DNA from: Actinomadura fibrosa
Lineage (GTDB): Bacteria > Actinomycetota > Actinomycetes > Streptosporangiales > Streptosporangiaceae
DNA: 34,355 nucleotides
Assembly: GCF_900659615.1 (NCBI RefSeq)
Contig: NZ_CAACUY010000083.1
Coordinates: 1-34,355 of the forward strand
Direction: 5' to 3'
In this document: piece by piece, positions 26,707 through 34,351 of the stretch
How positions within the stretch are numbered: the stretch's first letter is position 1
Layout of the letters: each line of letters opens with the position of its first letter
Made by a program: the position numbers and the translations under genes
The notes under the pieces: generated by a model
Told to the model about the DNA's origin: nothing
The model's database searches: none
The model's input: the letters and a program-made list of their open reading frames with translations, nothing else

Positions 26707-27492
26707 ATGGGAACGACGGACGACGGCGAAGGCCTGGTCATCGCGGGCGAGGAGATCGGCTCCCGGCTGATCATGGGGACCGGCGGCGCGCCGAGCATGC
26801 ACGTGCTGCGGGAGGCGCTCACCGCGTCCGGGACGGCGCTGACCACGGTCGCGATGCGGCGGGTCGACGCGTCCGCGCGCGGCTCGGTGCTGGACGTGCT
26901 GGCCGAGTGCGGGATCCGGGTGCTGCCGAACACCGCGGGCTGCTTCACCGCCGGCGAGGCCGTGCTGACCGCGAAGCTGGCCCGCGAGGCCCTCGGGACG
27001 CACTGGGTCAAGCTGGAGGTGATCGCGGACGAGCGCACGCTGCTGCCCGACCCGATCGAGCTGGTCGAGGCGGCCGAGCAGCTCGTCGCGGACGGGTTCG
27101 CCGTCCTGCCCTACACCAGCGACGACCCCGTCCTGGCGCGGCGGCTGGAGCAGATCGGCTGCGCGGCCGTGATGCCGCTCGGGTCCCCGATCGGCTCGGG
27201 CCTCGGCATCCGCAACCCGCACAACATCGAGCTGATCGTCGAGCGGGCGGGGGTGCCGGTGATCCTGGACGCGGGCGTCGGCACCGCGAGCGACGCCGCC
27301 CTGGCGATGGAGCTCGGCTGCGACGCGGTCCTGCTCGCGACCGCCGTGACCCGGGCCCAGTCGCCCGCGCGGATGGCCGCCGCGATGCGGCACGCCGTCG
27401 AGGCCGGACGGCTGGCGCGGCTCGCCGGGCGCATCCCGAAGCGCCGTTACGCACAGGCGTCCTCGCCGTTCGAGGGCCTCGCAACCTCGTAG
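26707..27492 (+). CDS. thiG: Thiazole synthase
   Basis: Forms the thiazole phosphate from DXP, dehydroglycine and ThiS-thiocarboxylate. 261 residues, TIM barrel: SRLIMGTGG, TTVAMRRVD, VLPNTAGCFTAGEAV, the Schiff-base Lys102 in HWVKLEVIAD, MPLGSPIGSGLGI and VPVILDAGVGTASDAALAMELG. The ATG is 2 nt after the thiS stop with GGGAGGT upstream. Last gene of the riboswitch-controlled operon. Confidence 0.96.
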   Translation: MGTTDDGEGLVIAGEEIGSRLIMGTGGAPSMHVLREALTASGTALTTVAMRRVDASARGSVLDVLAECGIRVLPNTAGCFTAGEAVLTAKLAREALGTHWVKLEVIADERTLLPDPIELVEAAEQLVADGFAVLPYTSDDPVLARRLEQIGCAAVMPLGSPIGSGLGIRNPHNIELIVERAGVPVILDAGVGTASDAALAMELGCDAVLLATAVTRAQSPARMAAAMRHAVEAGRLARLAGRIPKRRYAQASSPFEGLATS

Positions 27493-27536
27493 CGTTGCTT
27501 AACCGTGCCCTGAAGATCTATTCGCTGGACCTGAAC

Positions 27537-27567
27537 GGTGGACGGCTCCACACTGGACCCGTCCACC
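27537..27567. terminator. Hairpin after thiG
   Basis: Perfect 9-bp arms GGTGGACGG / CCGTCCACC with a 13-nt loop, 44 nt downstream of the thiG stop. Probably ends the thi transcript, though no T-tract follows. Confidence 0.5.
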
Positions 27568-27639
27568 CGGGTCGGCGCCCCGCAACCGGCGGCCTTCCTT
27601 CGGTGTTCATGGAAACGTTCCCTGCCTAAGGTCGTGAAC

Positions 27640-28599
27640 ATGGAAGAGACGGAGCCGACGAAGCGGACCGGCGTCGACAGGCTGGCGATCACCGCCGCGA
27701 GCGTCACCGTGCTGCTGTGGGCGTCGGCGTTCGTGTCGATCCGCAGCGCCGGCGAGGAGTACAGCCCCGGCGCGCTGGCCCTCGGGCGCCTGCTCTCCGG
27801 GACGGTCGCCCTCGGCGCGATCTGGCTCGTCCGTCGCGAGGGCCTGCCCCCGAAGGGCGCGTGGCCGGGCATCGTCACCGCGGGCCTGCTGTGGTTCGGC
27901 GCCTACATGGTCGCGCTGAACTGGGGCGAGCAGCTCGTCGACGCGGGCACCGCCGCCCTCGTCGTCAACATCGGGCCGATCCTCATCGCGCTGCTCGGCG
28001 GCTGGCTGCTCAAGGAGGGCTTCGCGCCCCGGCTGCTCGCGGGCATGGCCGTGTCGTTCACCGGCGCCGCCGTGGTCGGGCTGTCGATGTCCGGCGAGGG
28101 CCGCGCGTCCGTCGGCGGCGTCCTGCTGTGCCTGGTCGCCGCCGTGACCTACGCGGCGGGCGTCGTCAGCCAGAAGCCCGCGCTGCGGCACGCCTCGGCG
28201 CTCCAGTTCACCACGTTCGCCTGCGCGATCGGCGCGCTCGCCTGCCTGCCCTTCGCGGGGCAGCTCGCCTCGCAGGCCGCCGACGCCCCGGCCGGCGCGA
28301 CCCTCAACATGGTCTACCTGGGCGTCTTCCCGACCGCGATCGCCTTCACAACGTGGGGCTACGCCCTCGCCCGCACGTCCGCCGGCAAGATGGGCGCCAC
28401 CACCTACGCCGCGCCCGCCCTGGTCGTCCTCATGTCGTGGCTGTTCCTCGGCGAGGTCCCCGGCCTGATCACGCTCGGTGGCGGCCTGCTCTGCCTCGCG
28501 GGCGTCGCCGTCTCGCGCAGTTCCGGCAGGCGGCGCCGGGTCGAGCCGGTCCGCGTCCCGGACGGCGCGGGCGCCACGGTCGCGGCCGGTGACCGCTGA
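27640..28599 (+). CDS. EamA/DMT-family transporter
   Basis: 319 residues with about ten TM helices in two EamA repeats (SVTVLLWASAFVSIRSAG; GVLLCLVAAVTYAAGVVSQ, and TAIAFTTWGYALAR with the closing ALVVLMSWLFLGEVP). Metabolite exporter of the drug/metabolite superfamily, substrate unknown. The ATG lies 7 nt after TAAGGT with no SD, so it is leaderless. TGTTCA (27604) and TGAACA (27635) form an inverted repeat flanking this promoter, a possible operator. Confidence 0.9.
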   Translation: MEETEPTKRTGVDRLAITAASVTVLLWASAFVSIRSAGEEYSPGALALGRLLSGTVALGAIWLVRREGLPPKGAWPGIVTAGLLWFGAYMVALNWGEQLVDAGTAALVVNIGPILIALLGGWLLKEGFAPRLLAGMAVSFTGAAVVGLSMSGEGRASVGGVLLCLVAAVTYAAGVVSQKPALRHASALQFTTFACAIGALACLPFAGQLASQAADAPAGATLNMVYLGVFPTAIAFTTWGYALARTSAGKMGATTYAAPALVVLMSWLFLGEVPGLITLGGGLLCLAGVAVSRSSGRRRRVEPVRVPDGAGATVAAGDR

Positions 28600-28624
28600 G
28601 ACTCCGACCAGCGGCGCACTCATG

Positions 28625-28645
28625 CTCATACTCCCGAGTGATGAG
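28625..28645. promoter_or_regulatory. Near-palindrome upstream of the PASTA kinase promoter
   Basis: CTCATACTC-CC-GAGTGATGAG pairs over 9 bp with one bulged base. It lies between the EamA stop and the TAAACT -10 (28665-28670) of the kinase gene. Operator or weak terminator. Confidence 0.3.
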
Positions 28646-28677
28646 ATCGGTGGGAATCGCCGCCTAAACTCGCTGTG

Positions 28678-30603
28678 ATGGACACGACGGTTGCTGATCC
28701 ACTCGTCGGGCGGGTGCTCGACGGGCGCTACCGCATTGAGTCCCGGATCGCGCGCGGCGGCATGGCCACCGTGTACGTGGCGCGCGACATCAGGCTCGAC
28801 CGCATCGTCGCGATCAAGGTGATGCACGCGGCGCTGGCCGCCGACGAGGACTTCGTCGCCCGCTTCATCGGCGAGGCCAAGGCCGCCGCGGCGCTCTCCC
28901 ACCCGAACGTCGTCGCCGTCTACGACCAGCGCACCGACGGCGAGCACGCGTTCCTCGTGATGGAGTACGTCAAGGGCCACACGCTCCGCGACGCGCTGAA
29001 CTCGCTGGGGCGGCTCGGCCCGCGCGCCGCCCTGGAGATCATGCAGCCGGTGCTCGCGGCCCTCGGCGCCGCGCACCGGGCCGGGCTCGTGCACCGCGAC
29101 GTCAAGCCCGAGAACGTCCTCATCACCGAGGACGGCCAGGTCAAGGTCGCCGACTTCGGCCTCGCCCGGGCCGAGTCCGCGAGCAAGATGACCAAGACCG
29201 GCCTCATCATCGGCACCGTCGGCTACCTCGCCCCCGAGCAGGTCCTGTCCGGCCACGCCGACGTCCGCTCGGACGTCTACGCTGCCGGCGTCCTGCTGTT
29301 CGAGCTGATCACCGGCCACCTCCCGCACCGCGCCGACACACCGCTCGCGGTCGCCTACAAGCACGTCAACGAGCAGGTCCCGCCGCCGTCCAGCGTGGTC
29401 CCCGGGCTGACGCCCCCGATCGACGCCCTCGTCACCGACGCCACGAGCCACGACCCGGCCCGCCGTCCGAGGGACGCGAACCAGTTCCTCGCCGAGGTCG
29501 CCGAGGTCTACAACGGCCTCCCCCGCGACTTCGACCGCCGTATCGAGGAGGCGTCCCGCAACGCCACCAGCGTGTTCGAGTCAGCGCCTCCGCCCAACCG
29601 TACGGCCGTCCTCGACCGCGAAACGCTGCCCCCGGACGCCCCGTACCCGCCGCCGCGCACCCGCGCCGACCGCGCGATCGGCGCCCTCACCGGCCGCTAC
29701 GTCCTCGTCGCCATCGGCGTGGTCGCCGCCGTCATCCTCGGCTGGGCCGTCTGGTACCAGACGTCGGGCCAGTACGAGCACGTCCCCGACTCGATCGTCG
29801 GCATGAAGCTGGCCGACGCCAAGGACCGCCTGGAGGGCGGCGGCCTCGACGTCCAGGTCGCCAAGGCGGTCTACGACGACCGCGTCCGCAAGGGCGAGGT
29901 GGCCCGCTCCGACCCGCCCGCAGGCGCCCGCGTGGCCAAGGGCCAGACGGTCACGCTCACCCCGTCCAAGGGCCGCACGCCCCGCGAGGTCCCGGACGTC
30001 GAGGGCAAGTCCCTCGCGGACGCCAAGAAGGCCCTGGAGAACAAGGGCTTCACCGTCGGCCGGACGAGCACCACCACCTCGCAGACCGTCGCCAAGGACA
30101 AGGTGGTCAGCACCGACCCCGCGGGCGGCGAGAAGAGCTCCCCCGACGAGCCGGTGGACATCGTCGTCAGCACCGGCATGTCCATGCCCGACCTCGTCGG
30201 CACCGACGGCGACGCCGCCGAGAACCAGCTCCGCTCCATGGGCCTGGACGTCAAGGTCGAGAAGCGCCAGGTCGACGGCAAGCCCGCCGGCACCGTGGTC
30301 AGCCAGGACCCGGCGCAGGGCGAGGGCGTGTCCCGCGGCGACAAGGTCACGATCGTCGTCAACAAGCGGAACTGCATCGTCGACTTCGGCGGCGTCCAGC
30401 TCGGCTGCGACAGCAACAACGCGCAGAAGATCCCGGTGCCCGACACGACCGGCCGGAGCGTCGACGACGCCAAGCGGATCCTGGAGGACTCCGGCTTCAA
30501 CGTCAACGTGACCGGCATCGCCGGGAACACGGTCCGCTTCCAGAGCCCGAAGGACGGCGAGGCGACGCGCGGCTCGACGGTCACGATCCTCCGGGCACCC
30601 TGA
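28678..30603 (+). CDS. PASTA-domain Ser/Thr protein kinase (PknB/PknL type)
   Basis: Membrane sensor kinase linked to cell-wall growth. 641 residues. Kinase domain about 18-275: IARGGMATVYVAR, Lys47, HRDVKPEN at 139-146, DFG 159-161, activation loop TKTGLIIGT, APE 185-187. A Pro-rich juxtamembrane stretch leads to a single TM (341-360). Four extracellular PASTA repeats follow (about 368-430, 437-499, 502-563, 585-638). Between repeats 3 and 4 a short insert carries Cys566 and Cys577, possibly a disulfide. ATG 28678 is 7 nt after TAAACT (leaderless); an in-frame GTG at 28675 is less well placed. Its likely substrate, the Rv2175c homologue, is 5 kb away. Confidence 0.95.
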   Translation: MDTTVADPLVGRVLDGRYRIESRIARGGMATVYVARDIRLDRIVAIKVMHAALAADEDFVARFIGEAKAAAALSHPNVVAVYDQRTDGEHAFLVMEYVKGHTLRDALNSLGRLGPRAALEIMQPVLAALGAAHRAGLVHRDVKPENVLITEDGQVKVADFGLARAESASKMTKTGLIIGTVGYLAPEQVLSGHADVRSDVYAAGVLLFELITGHLPHRADTPLAVAYKHVNEQVPPPSSVVPGLTPPIDALVTDATSHDPARRPRDANQFLAEVAEVYNGLPRDFDRRIEEASRNATSVFESAPPPNRTAVLDRETLPPDAPYPPPRTRADRAIGALTGRYVLVAIGVVAAVILGWAVWYQTSGQYEHVPDSIVGMKLADAKDRLEGGGLDVQVAKAVYDDRVRKGEVARSDPPAGARVAKGQTVTLTPSKGRTPREVPDVEGKSLADAKKALENKGFTVGRTSTTTSQTVAKDKVVSTDPAGGEKSSPDEPVDIVVSTGMSMPDLVGTDGDAAENQLRSMGLDVKVEKRQVDGKPAGTVVSQDPAQGEGVSRGDKVTIVVNKRNCIVDFGGVQLGCDSNNAQKIPVPDTTGRSVDDAKRILEDSGFNVNVTGIAGNTVRFQSPKDGEATRGSTVTILRAP

Positions 30604-30623
30604 CCGGCTAGGCTGAAACGCCT

Positions 30624-31469
30624 ATGACCTCACCGAACAGCCCCATCGGGGCCCATGTCCCCGTGGCCGGGGGCCTCGCCACCGGCGGGCTGAAGTACGC
30701 CGCCGAGATCGGCGCGGAGGCGGTCCAGGTGTTCGTCTCCAACCCCCGCGGCTGGGCGCTCCCCGAGGGCAGGCCCGCCGAGGACGCGAAGCTCCGCGAG
30801 GCGGGCGTCCCCGTCTACGTCCACTCCCCGTACCTGGTGAACTTCGGCTCCCCCAGCGAGGAGACCCTCGCGAAGTCCGTCGCGACCGTCCGCCACTCCC
30901 TGGAACGCGGCCGCGCCATCGGCGCCCGCGGCGTCGTCGTCCACACCGGCTCCGCCGTCAGCCAGACCTACGACGAGGCCATGGCCCAGGTGCGCGACCA
31001 CGTCCTCCCCCTCCTGGACGCCATCCCCGACGACGGCCCCGACCTCCTCCTGGAGCCGATGGCCGGCCAGGGCAAGATGCTCTGCGCCAAGGTCCAGGAC
31101 CTGGCCCCGTTCTTCGCGCACCTGGAGAACCACCCCAAGCTCGGCGTCTGCCTCGACACCTGCCACGCCTTCGCCGCCGGCCACGACCTAGCCGCCCCCG
31201 GCGGCGCCAAGGACACCCTGGACGTCCTGGTCGCCACCGTGGGCCCCGGCCGCCTGAAACTCGTCCACGCCAACGACTCCAAGGACACCTGCGGCTCCGC
31301 CAAGGACCGCCACGAGAACATCGGCGCCGGCCAGATAGGCGAACGCCCCTTCGCCGACCTCTTCCGCCACCCCGAAACCGCAGGCGTCCCCTTCATCATC
31401 GAAACCCCAGGCCGCAACCCAGAACCCCACAGCAAAGACATAGCAACCCTGAAGTCCCTACGCCCGTAA
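30624..31469 (+). CDS. nfo: Deoxyribonuclease IV (AP endonuclease)
   Basis: Cuts abasic sites in base excision repair; three-metal TIM barrel. 281 residues. Metal-ligand motifs: YVHSPYLVNFGSP, GVVVHTGSA, LLLEPMAGQG, GVCLDTCHAFAAGHDL, LVHANDSKD, KDRHENIGAGQIG and FIIETPG. The ATG comes 20 nt after the kinase stop. TAGGCT lies 9 nt upstream of the ATG, so it may have its own near-leaderless promoter besides read-through. Confidence 0.94.
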   Translation: MTSPNSPIGAHVPVAGGLATGGLKYAAEIGAEAVQVFVSNPRGWALPEGRPAEDAKLREAGVPVYVHSPYLVNFGSPSEETLAKSVATVRHSLERGRAIGARGVVVHTGSAVSQTYDEAMAQVRDHVLPLLDAIPDDGPDLLLEPMAGQGKMLCAKVQDLAPFFAHLENHPKLGVCLDTCHAFAAGHDLAAPGGAKDTLDVLVATVGPGRLKLVHANDSKDTCGSAKDRHENIGAGQIGERPFADLFRHPETAGVPFIIETPGRNPEPHSKDIATLKSLRP

Positions 31470-31578
31470 CCCCCGGCCGGAGACCCCGCCCCCGTCCACG
31501 CCAAAGACAGTGACGCGCATGGGCAGAGACCTGCCGCCACAGAGGCGCCCGAGCAGGACCGCCCAGCGGAAGGCGTGG
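31470..31578. other. Spacer after nfo
   Basis: First part of the 719-bp gene-free interval between convergent nfo and the symporter. No gene or clear terminator seen before copy B of the structured element. Confidence 0.4.
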
Positions 31579-31756
31579 AAGCAGTAAGCGAAATGTTCGC
31601 CGACCGGCCACGTTGCGATCGCGTGCGAAGCCAGTTCCGAGCCTGCGAGGAACTGATCGCGAAGTGAGCCGCCAGGCGAGCCGAAGCGATGCGGCGATCG
31701 CCGTAATGTTCGTTGAAGGAGGGCCGCCAGGCCCGACGCCGAGAACATTACAAATA
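31579..31756 (-). repeat. Structured ~175-bp element, copy B
   Basis: Inverted relative to copy A (22118-22297) and 9.4 kb away. Read on the minus strand, stem 1 is GTAATGTTC (31751-31743) with GAACATTAC (31711-31703), capped by GGGCC/GGCCC. Stem 2 is CAGTTCC (31655-31649) with GGAACTG (31638-31632). Four pairs of stem 1 and one pair of its inner stem differ from copy A, each compensated on the opposite arm. Loops and linkers (CTCGGCGTCGG, TGGC, CTCCTTCAAC) are mostly kept. Both copies begin TTATT(T)G. Orientation here is convergent to nfo. Confidence 0.8.
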
Positions 31757-31762
31757 ATTCGA

Positions 31763-31808
31763 CTCGGGCGCCGCGGAACAACCCCCCGACTGTTCAGCGG
31801 CGCCCGAG
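31763..31808. terminator. Very strong hairpin in the nfo-symporter interval
   Basis: 12-bp arms CTCGGGCGCCGC / GCGGCGCCCGAG continue past one G-A mismatch into GAACA/TGTTC, closing on a 10-nt loop. The ~18-bp stem adjoins the 5' end of copy B. A terminator for either convergent transcript, or part of a larger element. Confidence 0.6.
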
Positions 31809-31815
31809 CCACAGG

Positions 31816-31852
31816 TCACCGGATCCCACCCCCCCGGTACGGGATCCAGTGA
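31816..31852. repeat. Hairpin 2 of the interval
   Basis: TCAC-C-GGATCCC pairs with GGGATCC-A-GTGA (11 pairs, one C-A mismatch) around a 13-nt C-rich loop, starting 8 nt after the previous hairpin. Confidence 0.6.
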
Positions 31853-31857
31853 CTCAC

Positions 31858-31889
31858 GATCCGGCGTTCGACTCGCGATGCGCCGGATC
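31858..31889. repeat. Hairpin 3 of the interval
   Basis: Perfect GATCCGGCG / CGCCGGATC, 14-nt loop with an extra TCG/CGA pairing, starting 6 nt after hairpin 2. Bases 31890-31973 show only GC-rich sequence without a gene. Confidence 0.6.
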
Positions 31890-31973
31890 TCCGGGTTTGC
31901 TCTTGTGGGAGGTTCGCGGTGGTGTCGGCGGGTGCCGCCGTCCTGCCGCCCGCCCCTCCGGTGGCGGTGTGGC

Positions 31974-32011
31974 GTGTGGTGCCACTGAGAACACTAGGGG
32001 TGTGGTGCCAC
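31974..32011. repeat. 12-bp direct repeat with palindromic core
   Basis: GTGTGGTGCCAC at 31974-31985 and 32000-32011. Each contains GTGG-TG-CCAC, and a 14-nt spacer (TGAGAACACTAGGG) separates them. The 26-bp centre-to-centre spacing would suit two dimers of a DNA-binding protein on one helix face. Downstream to 32167 I see GTACG/CGTAC arms near 32048-32068 and a doubled GAGCGGTCGC, but no gene. Confidence 0.45.
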
Positions 32012-32167
32012 GGATCGGGAGGGCGGAAACGCGACCCTCGGTAAACGGTACGTAGTCGGAGTCGTACGCAGAGTAGTTGCACGGTGAGCGGTCGCCGGGC
32101 TGCGACGAGCGGTCGCGCCGCGGCATTGGGAACGGTCCACTCAGCCTCCCGCCGGTCACCGGGGGTT

Positions 32168-32182
32168 TGTCCGTTCAGGACA
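32168..32182 (-). terminator. Small hairpin after the symporter stop
   Basis: TGTCC-N5-GGACA begins 6 nt beyond the symporter stop on the minus strand. Weak terminator candidate. Confidence 0.35.
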
Positions 32183-32188
32183 GGTCCG

Positions 32189-33907
32189 TCACCGGTTGTC
32201 GAGGTCCTCGGGGAGGTGCAGCCAGGCCATCGCGCGGTCGGCGCGGCGCGGGACGCGGCGGCGGGTCAGGAGGGACGCGGCGACCATGACCGCGAACGAG
32301 GCGGGCGCGATCACGAGGGCCGGGTGGGCGAGGAGCGCCGCGGGCCAGCCGCTCCAGGGGCCGTAGAACAGCCGGACGACGCCCGCCGCGACCGCGAGGC
32401 CGCCGCCGACCAGCAGCCCGGCGCCGGCGCCGGGGGCGGTGAGGCCGCGCCACCAGATGCCGAGGACGAGCAGCGGGCACAGCGAGCAGGCGGAGACGCA
32501 CAGCGCGGTCGTGACGAGGTTCGCGGCGTCCTGCGCGCCGATCTTCGGCAGGACGGCGAGCGGGGCGGCGAGGGCGAACACGACGCCGGCCCGGAACGCG
32601 GCGATCCCGCCGTACCGGCGGACGCTCTGCGAGACGGTGCCGGCGATGGCGACGACGATCCCGCAGGAGGTGGAGATGAACGCGGCGAAGGCGCCGGCCG
32701 CGACGAGCCCGGTCAGCAGGGCGCCGGGGAGGCCGGGGACCATCCGCTGCGGGAGGAGCAGGATGGTCGCGTCCAGGTCGCCGGTCGTGAGGAGTTCGGG
32801 CGCGTAGAGCCGTCCCAGCGTCCCGTAGAGGGCGGGGAAGACGTAGAACAGCGCCAGGAGCCCGGGGACGAGGGCGGCGGTGCGGCGGGCGCTGCGGCCG
32901 GAGGTGTTGGTGTAGAAGCGCATCAGGATGTGCGGGAGCCCCATCGTGCCCAGCATGACCGCCAGCAGCGTCGAGTACGTGCCGTACAGGGCGTGCTCCT
33001 GGCCGAGGCCGAACGGCCGCGCCCAGGCGTCGCCCTTCTGGACGGGCAGGCGCCCGTGGTGGGGCACCGTCGCGCCGGACGGGAAGGCCAGGTTCGTGTC
33101 CGCGCCGATCCGGTGGGAGCCCTTGCGGAGCGTCAGGGGCTCGCCGGACCGGTGGACGCCGTCGACGGTCCCCCGCACGGTGACGGGGGTGTCGGCGGGC
33201 GCGGTGACGGTGAGGGCGGTGCGGACGTGCACGCGGGTGGCGTGGCCGAAGTGCGGCACGCTCCGGGCGGCGGGGTCGTCGCCGCCGTCCAGGCGCCACA
33301 TCGCGAGCAGCGCCACCGCGGGGACGGCCACCGCGACCAGCTTCACCCAGAACTGGACGGCCTGGACGGCGGTGATGCTGCGCATCCCGCCGGAGGCGAC
33401 GAGGACGAGCGCCACGGCGACGACGACGGCCCAGCCCGCCCACACGGGCGCGCCGGTCAGCACGCGCAGCGTCACCCCGGCGCCCTGGAACTGCGGCAGC
33501 AGGTAGAACCAGCCGATGAAGCAGACGCAGCAGGTGACGATCCGCCGGACGGTCCGCGAGCCGAGCCGCCATTCGGCGAAGTCGGCGATGGTGTAGGCGC
33601 CCGAGCGGCGCAGCGGCGCGGTCACGAACGCGAGCAGCAGGATGTACCCCGCGGTGGCGCCGATGGGCAGCCACAGCATGTCGGCGCCGTAGGCGAGCAC
33701 CAGCCCGGCGGTGCCGAGGTAGGCGGCGGCGGACAGGTACTCGCTGCTGATCGCCGAGGCGTTCCACCACGGGCCGACGCCGCGCGAGGCGACGAGGAAG
33801 TCGGAGGTGGTCCGGGCGGCCCGGCCGCCGTACAGGCCGAGGACGGCCGTCATGCCCAGCACCGCGGCGAGCGCGACGAGGGCGGCGGCCACGGCCATGA
33901 GGATCAC
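32189..33907 (-). CDS. Sodium/solute symporter (SSS family, acetate/monocarboxylate-type)
   Basis: Inner-membrane cotransporter of about 572 residues with some 13 TM helices. Family marks: TTSDFLVASRGVGPWWNASAISSEYLSAAAYLG, TIADFAEWRLGSR, ASGGMRSITAVQAVQFWVK, MGLPHILMRFYTNTSGRSARR and FISTSCGIVVAIAGTVSQ. A soluble insert of about 100 residues (206-304), beta-rich (TALTVTAPADTPVTVRGTVD), separates two TM segments and should face outward. Solute unproven; acetate/propionate-like is the nearest guess. GTG 33907 overlaps the stop of the small membrane gene as GTGA; ATG 33898 is an alternative. Confidence 0.88.
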   Translation of the reverse strand: MILMAVAAALVALAAVLGMTAVLGLYGGRAARTTSDFLVASRGVGPWWNASAISSEYLSAAAYLGTAGLVLAYGADMLWLPIGATAGYILLLAFVTAPLRRSGAYTIADFAEWRLGSRTVRRIVTCCVCFIGWFYLLPQFQGAGVTLRVLTGAPVWAGWAVVVAVALVLVASGGMRSITAVQAVQFWVKLVAVAVPAVALLAMWRLDGGDDPAARSVPHFGHATRVHVRTALTVTAPADTPVTVRGTVDGVHRSGEPLTLRKGSHRIGADTNLAFPSGATVPHHGRLPVQKGDAWARPFGLGQEHALYGTYSTLLAVMLGTMGLPHILMRFYTNTSGRSARRTAALVPGLLALFYVFPALYGTLGRLYAPELLTTGDLDATILLLPQRMVPGLPGALLTGLVAAGAFAAFISTSCGIVVAIAGTVSQSVRRYGGIAAFRAGVVFALAAPLAVLPKIGAQDAANLVTTALCVSACSLCPLLVLGIWWRGLTAPGAGAGLLVGGGLAVAAGVVRLFYGPWSGWPAALLAHPALVIAPASFAVMVAASLLTRRRVPRRADRAMAWLHLPEDLDNR

Positions 33908-34197
33908 GAAGGGTCCGCCGGCCTCGGGACGTCGCGCTCGGCCCGTTCGGCCCGGCGCAGATGCCGCACGGAGATGGCGACCCACAGCGGCTGGACGCCG
34001 AGCGCCAGCGCCGCCCAGACCGGCGGGACGCCGTACAGCCGGGCCCGTCCGAGCGCCGGGACGAGGCCGAGCAGCGGGGGCAGCCCCGCGAGGACGGCCA
34101 GCACGGCGGCGGCGGTGGCGAGCGCGATGCGGAGCTGGACCCGGATCAGCGCGCGGGCCTGGACGAGGTCTGGCCCGTCCTCGTCACGGCCTCCCAT
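33904..34197 (-). CDS. Small two-TM membrane protein preceding the symporter
   Basis: 97 residues from ATG 34197. Two hydrophobic segments (IALATAAAVLAVLAGLPPLLG; PPVWAALALGVQPLWVAISVRH) and a charged tail. Position and topology match the DUF485-like proteins that accompany acetate/SSS symporters, though the sequence match is loose. The stop overlaps the symporter start as GTGA. The frame stays open upstream to the window edge through a Pro/Ala/Arg-rich stretch, so the gene could start further upstream or outside the window. No clear SD is seen at 34197. Confidence 0.7.
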   Translation of the reverse strand: MGGRDEDGPDLVQARALIRVQLRIALATAAAVLAVLAGLPPLLGLVPALGRARLYGVPPVWAALALGVQPLWVAISVRHLRRAERAERDVPRPADPS

Positions 34198-34321
34198 GCC
34201 CCGGTCCGGCGGTCTTCCCGCTCGCGCGGACGCGGAGGGACGCGGCCGGCGCGCCGGATCGGGAGGGTCGGTGTCGACGGGCTCGCAGCCGGAGCGCTCC
34301 CCGCCGGGCGCCGCGCCCGGG

Positions 34322-34351
34322 TCGGACGCGGCGGCCTCGGACGCGGCGGCC
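34322..34351. repeat. 15-bp tandem repeat, two units
   Basis: TCGGACGCGGCGGCC occurs twice in direct succession, equal to five codons (Ala-Ala-Ala-Ser-Asp/Glu) if the small membrane protein frame extends this far. Confidence 0.6.

Noticed and set aside
31854..32159. 101-codon minus-strand frame in the nfo-symporter gap
   Set aside because: Crosses several hairpins and the direct repeat, lacks an SD and resembles no protein family.
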